This document shows positions 5,687-6,091 of a stretch of DNA of 6,091 bases, piece after piece. How positions within the stretch are numbered: the stretch's first letter is position 1; each line of letters opens with the position of its first letter. The position numbers and the translations under genes are program-made. A model generated the notes under the pieces. That model saw nothing but the letters and a program-made list of their open reading frames with translations, made no database searches and was not told the origin of the DNA. Origin of the DNA: an uncultured Massilia sp. (GTDB lineage: Bacteria > Pseudomonadota > Gammaproteobacteria > Burkholderiales > Burkholderiaceae); contig CAMPHU010000266.1 of NCBI GenBank assembly GCA_946886065.1, forward strand, positions 1 to 6,091, read 5' to 3'.

Positions 5687-6091
5687 ATGCAAGCTTCCCA
5701 ACGCTTCGAAGGCAGCGACAACTACGTCGCCACCGCCGACCTGAAACTGGCCGTCAACGCCGCGCTGACGCTCGGCCGCCCGCTCCTGATCAAGGGCGAA
5801 CCCGGCACCGGCAAGACCATGCTGGCCGAGGAAGTCGCGGCCGCCCTCGACATGCCGCTGCTGCAGTGGCACGTGAAGTCGACCACCAAGGCGCAGCAGG
5901 GCCTGTACGAATACGACGCCGTCTCGCGCCTGCGCGATTCCCAGCTCGGCGACGAGCGCGTGCGCGACATCCACAACTACATCGTCAAGGGCGTGCTGTG
6001 GCAAGCCTTCACGGCGCCGGAGCCGGTGGTGCTGCTGATCGACGAGATCGACAAGGCCGACATCGAGTTCCCGAACGACCTGCTGCGCGAA
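5687..6091 (+). CDS. MoxR-family AAA+ ATPase, N-terminal part (runs off the window)
   Basis: The first 135 residues of a cytoplasmic AAA+ ATPase, cut by the window edge. Walker A is GEPGTGKT (37-44) and Walker B is VVLLIDEIDKAD (114-125), followed by EFPNDLLRE, the typical MoxR-family sequence. MoxR ATPases act as chaperone-like factors that help assemble or activate metal-containing or multi-subunit enzymes, generally with a von Willebrand A (CoxE-like) partner encoded just downstream; that gene is outside the window. The ATG at 5687 is selected because family-like sequence (RFEGSDNYVATADLKLAVNAA before the P-loop) begins there; no good Shine-Dalgarno is seen. It is divergent from the two cytochrome genes, which may indicate a shared redox context but does not prove it. 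Confidence 0.92.
   Translation, partial: MQASQRFEGSDNYVATADLKLAVNAALTLGRPLLIKGEPGTGKTMLAEEVAAALDMPLLQWHVKSTTKAQQGLYEYDAVSRLRDSQLGDERVRDIHNYIVKGVLWQAFTAPEPVVLLIDEIDKADIEFPNDLLRE

Noticed and set aside
5678..6004. Minus-strand open frames opposite the MoxR gene
   Set aside because: The plus strand has Walker A and B motifs in a typical MoxR context; the opposite frames have no motifs.

Overview
The window is GC-rich chromosomal DNA with dense, high-GC3 genes. The gene set (a DUF1841 protein, a SulP transporter with STAS domain, a family V-like lipase, tandem monoheme cytochromes c facing a MoxR-type ATPase) suggests a betaproteobacterium. Oxalobacteraceae (Massilia, Duganella, Janthinobacterium-like) is my best guess from recalled resemblance only; no database was consulted. 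I see no tRNA, rRNA, CRISPR array, insertion sequence or phage gene.

Layout, left to right. Bases 1-81 are a short leader with a -10-like TACAAT very close to the first start codon. Bases 82-1614 (+) encode an exported protein with two retropepsin-like aspartic protease lobes and a Sel1/TPR-like tail. A perfect 8-bp inverted repeat followed by a T-rich run (1630-1667) looks like its terminator and also contains a TACAAT box that could serve the next gene, a DUF1841 protein (1682-2110, +). That gene converges, with a 7-bp gap, on a SulP anion transporter (2118-3632, -). Upstream of the transporter lies a pair of inverted REP-like palindromes (3669-3762). Then come a membrane-anchored alpha/beta hydrolase (3810-4736, -), a strong intrinsic terminator (4764-4793, -), and two coupled monoheme cytochrome c genes (4822-5163 and 5172-5510, -). 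A 176-bp divergent intergenic region separates these from a MoxR-family AAA+ ATPase that starts at 5687 (+) and runs off the right edge.

How the genes fit together: the two cytochromes form one translationally coupled unit for periplasmic electron transfer, and each resembles one half of a diheme c4/c553-type protein. The divergent MoxR ATPase is the kind of chaperone usually paired with a von Willebrand A (CoxE-like) protein; that partner would lie beyond the window and is not seen. The other genes look like independent housekeeping or envelope functions. I do not see a clear new multi-gene system. The least ordinary items are the double-retropepsin/Sel1 protein, the inverted REP pair, the terminator/promoter overlap at 1630-1667, and the hydrolase placed immediately behind a strong terminator.
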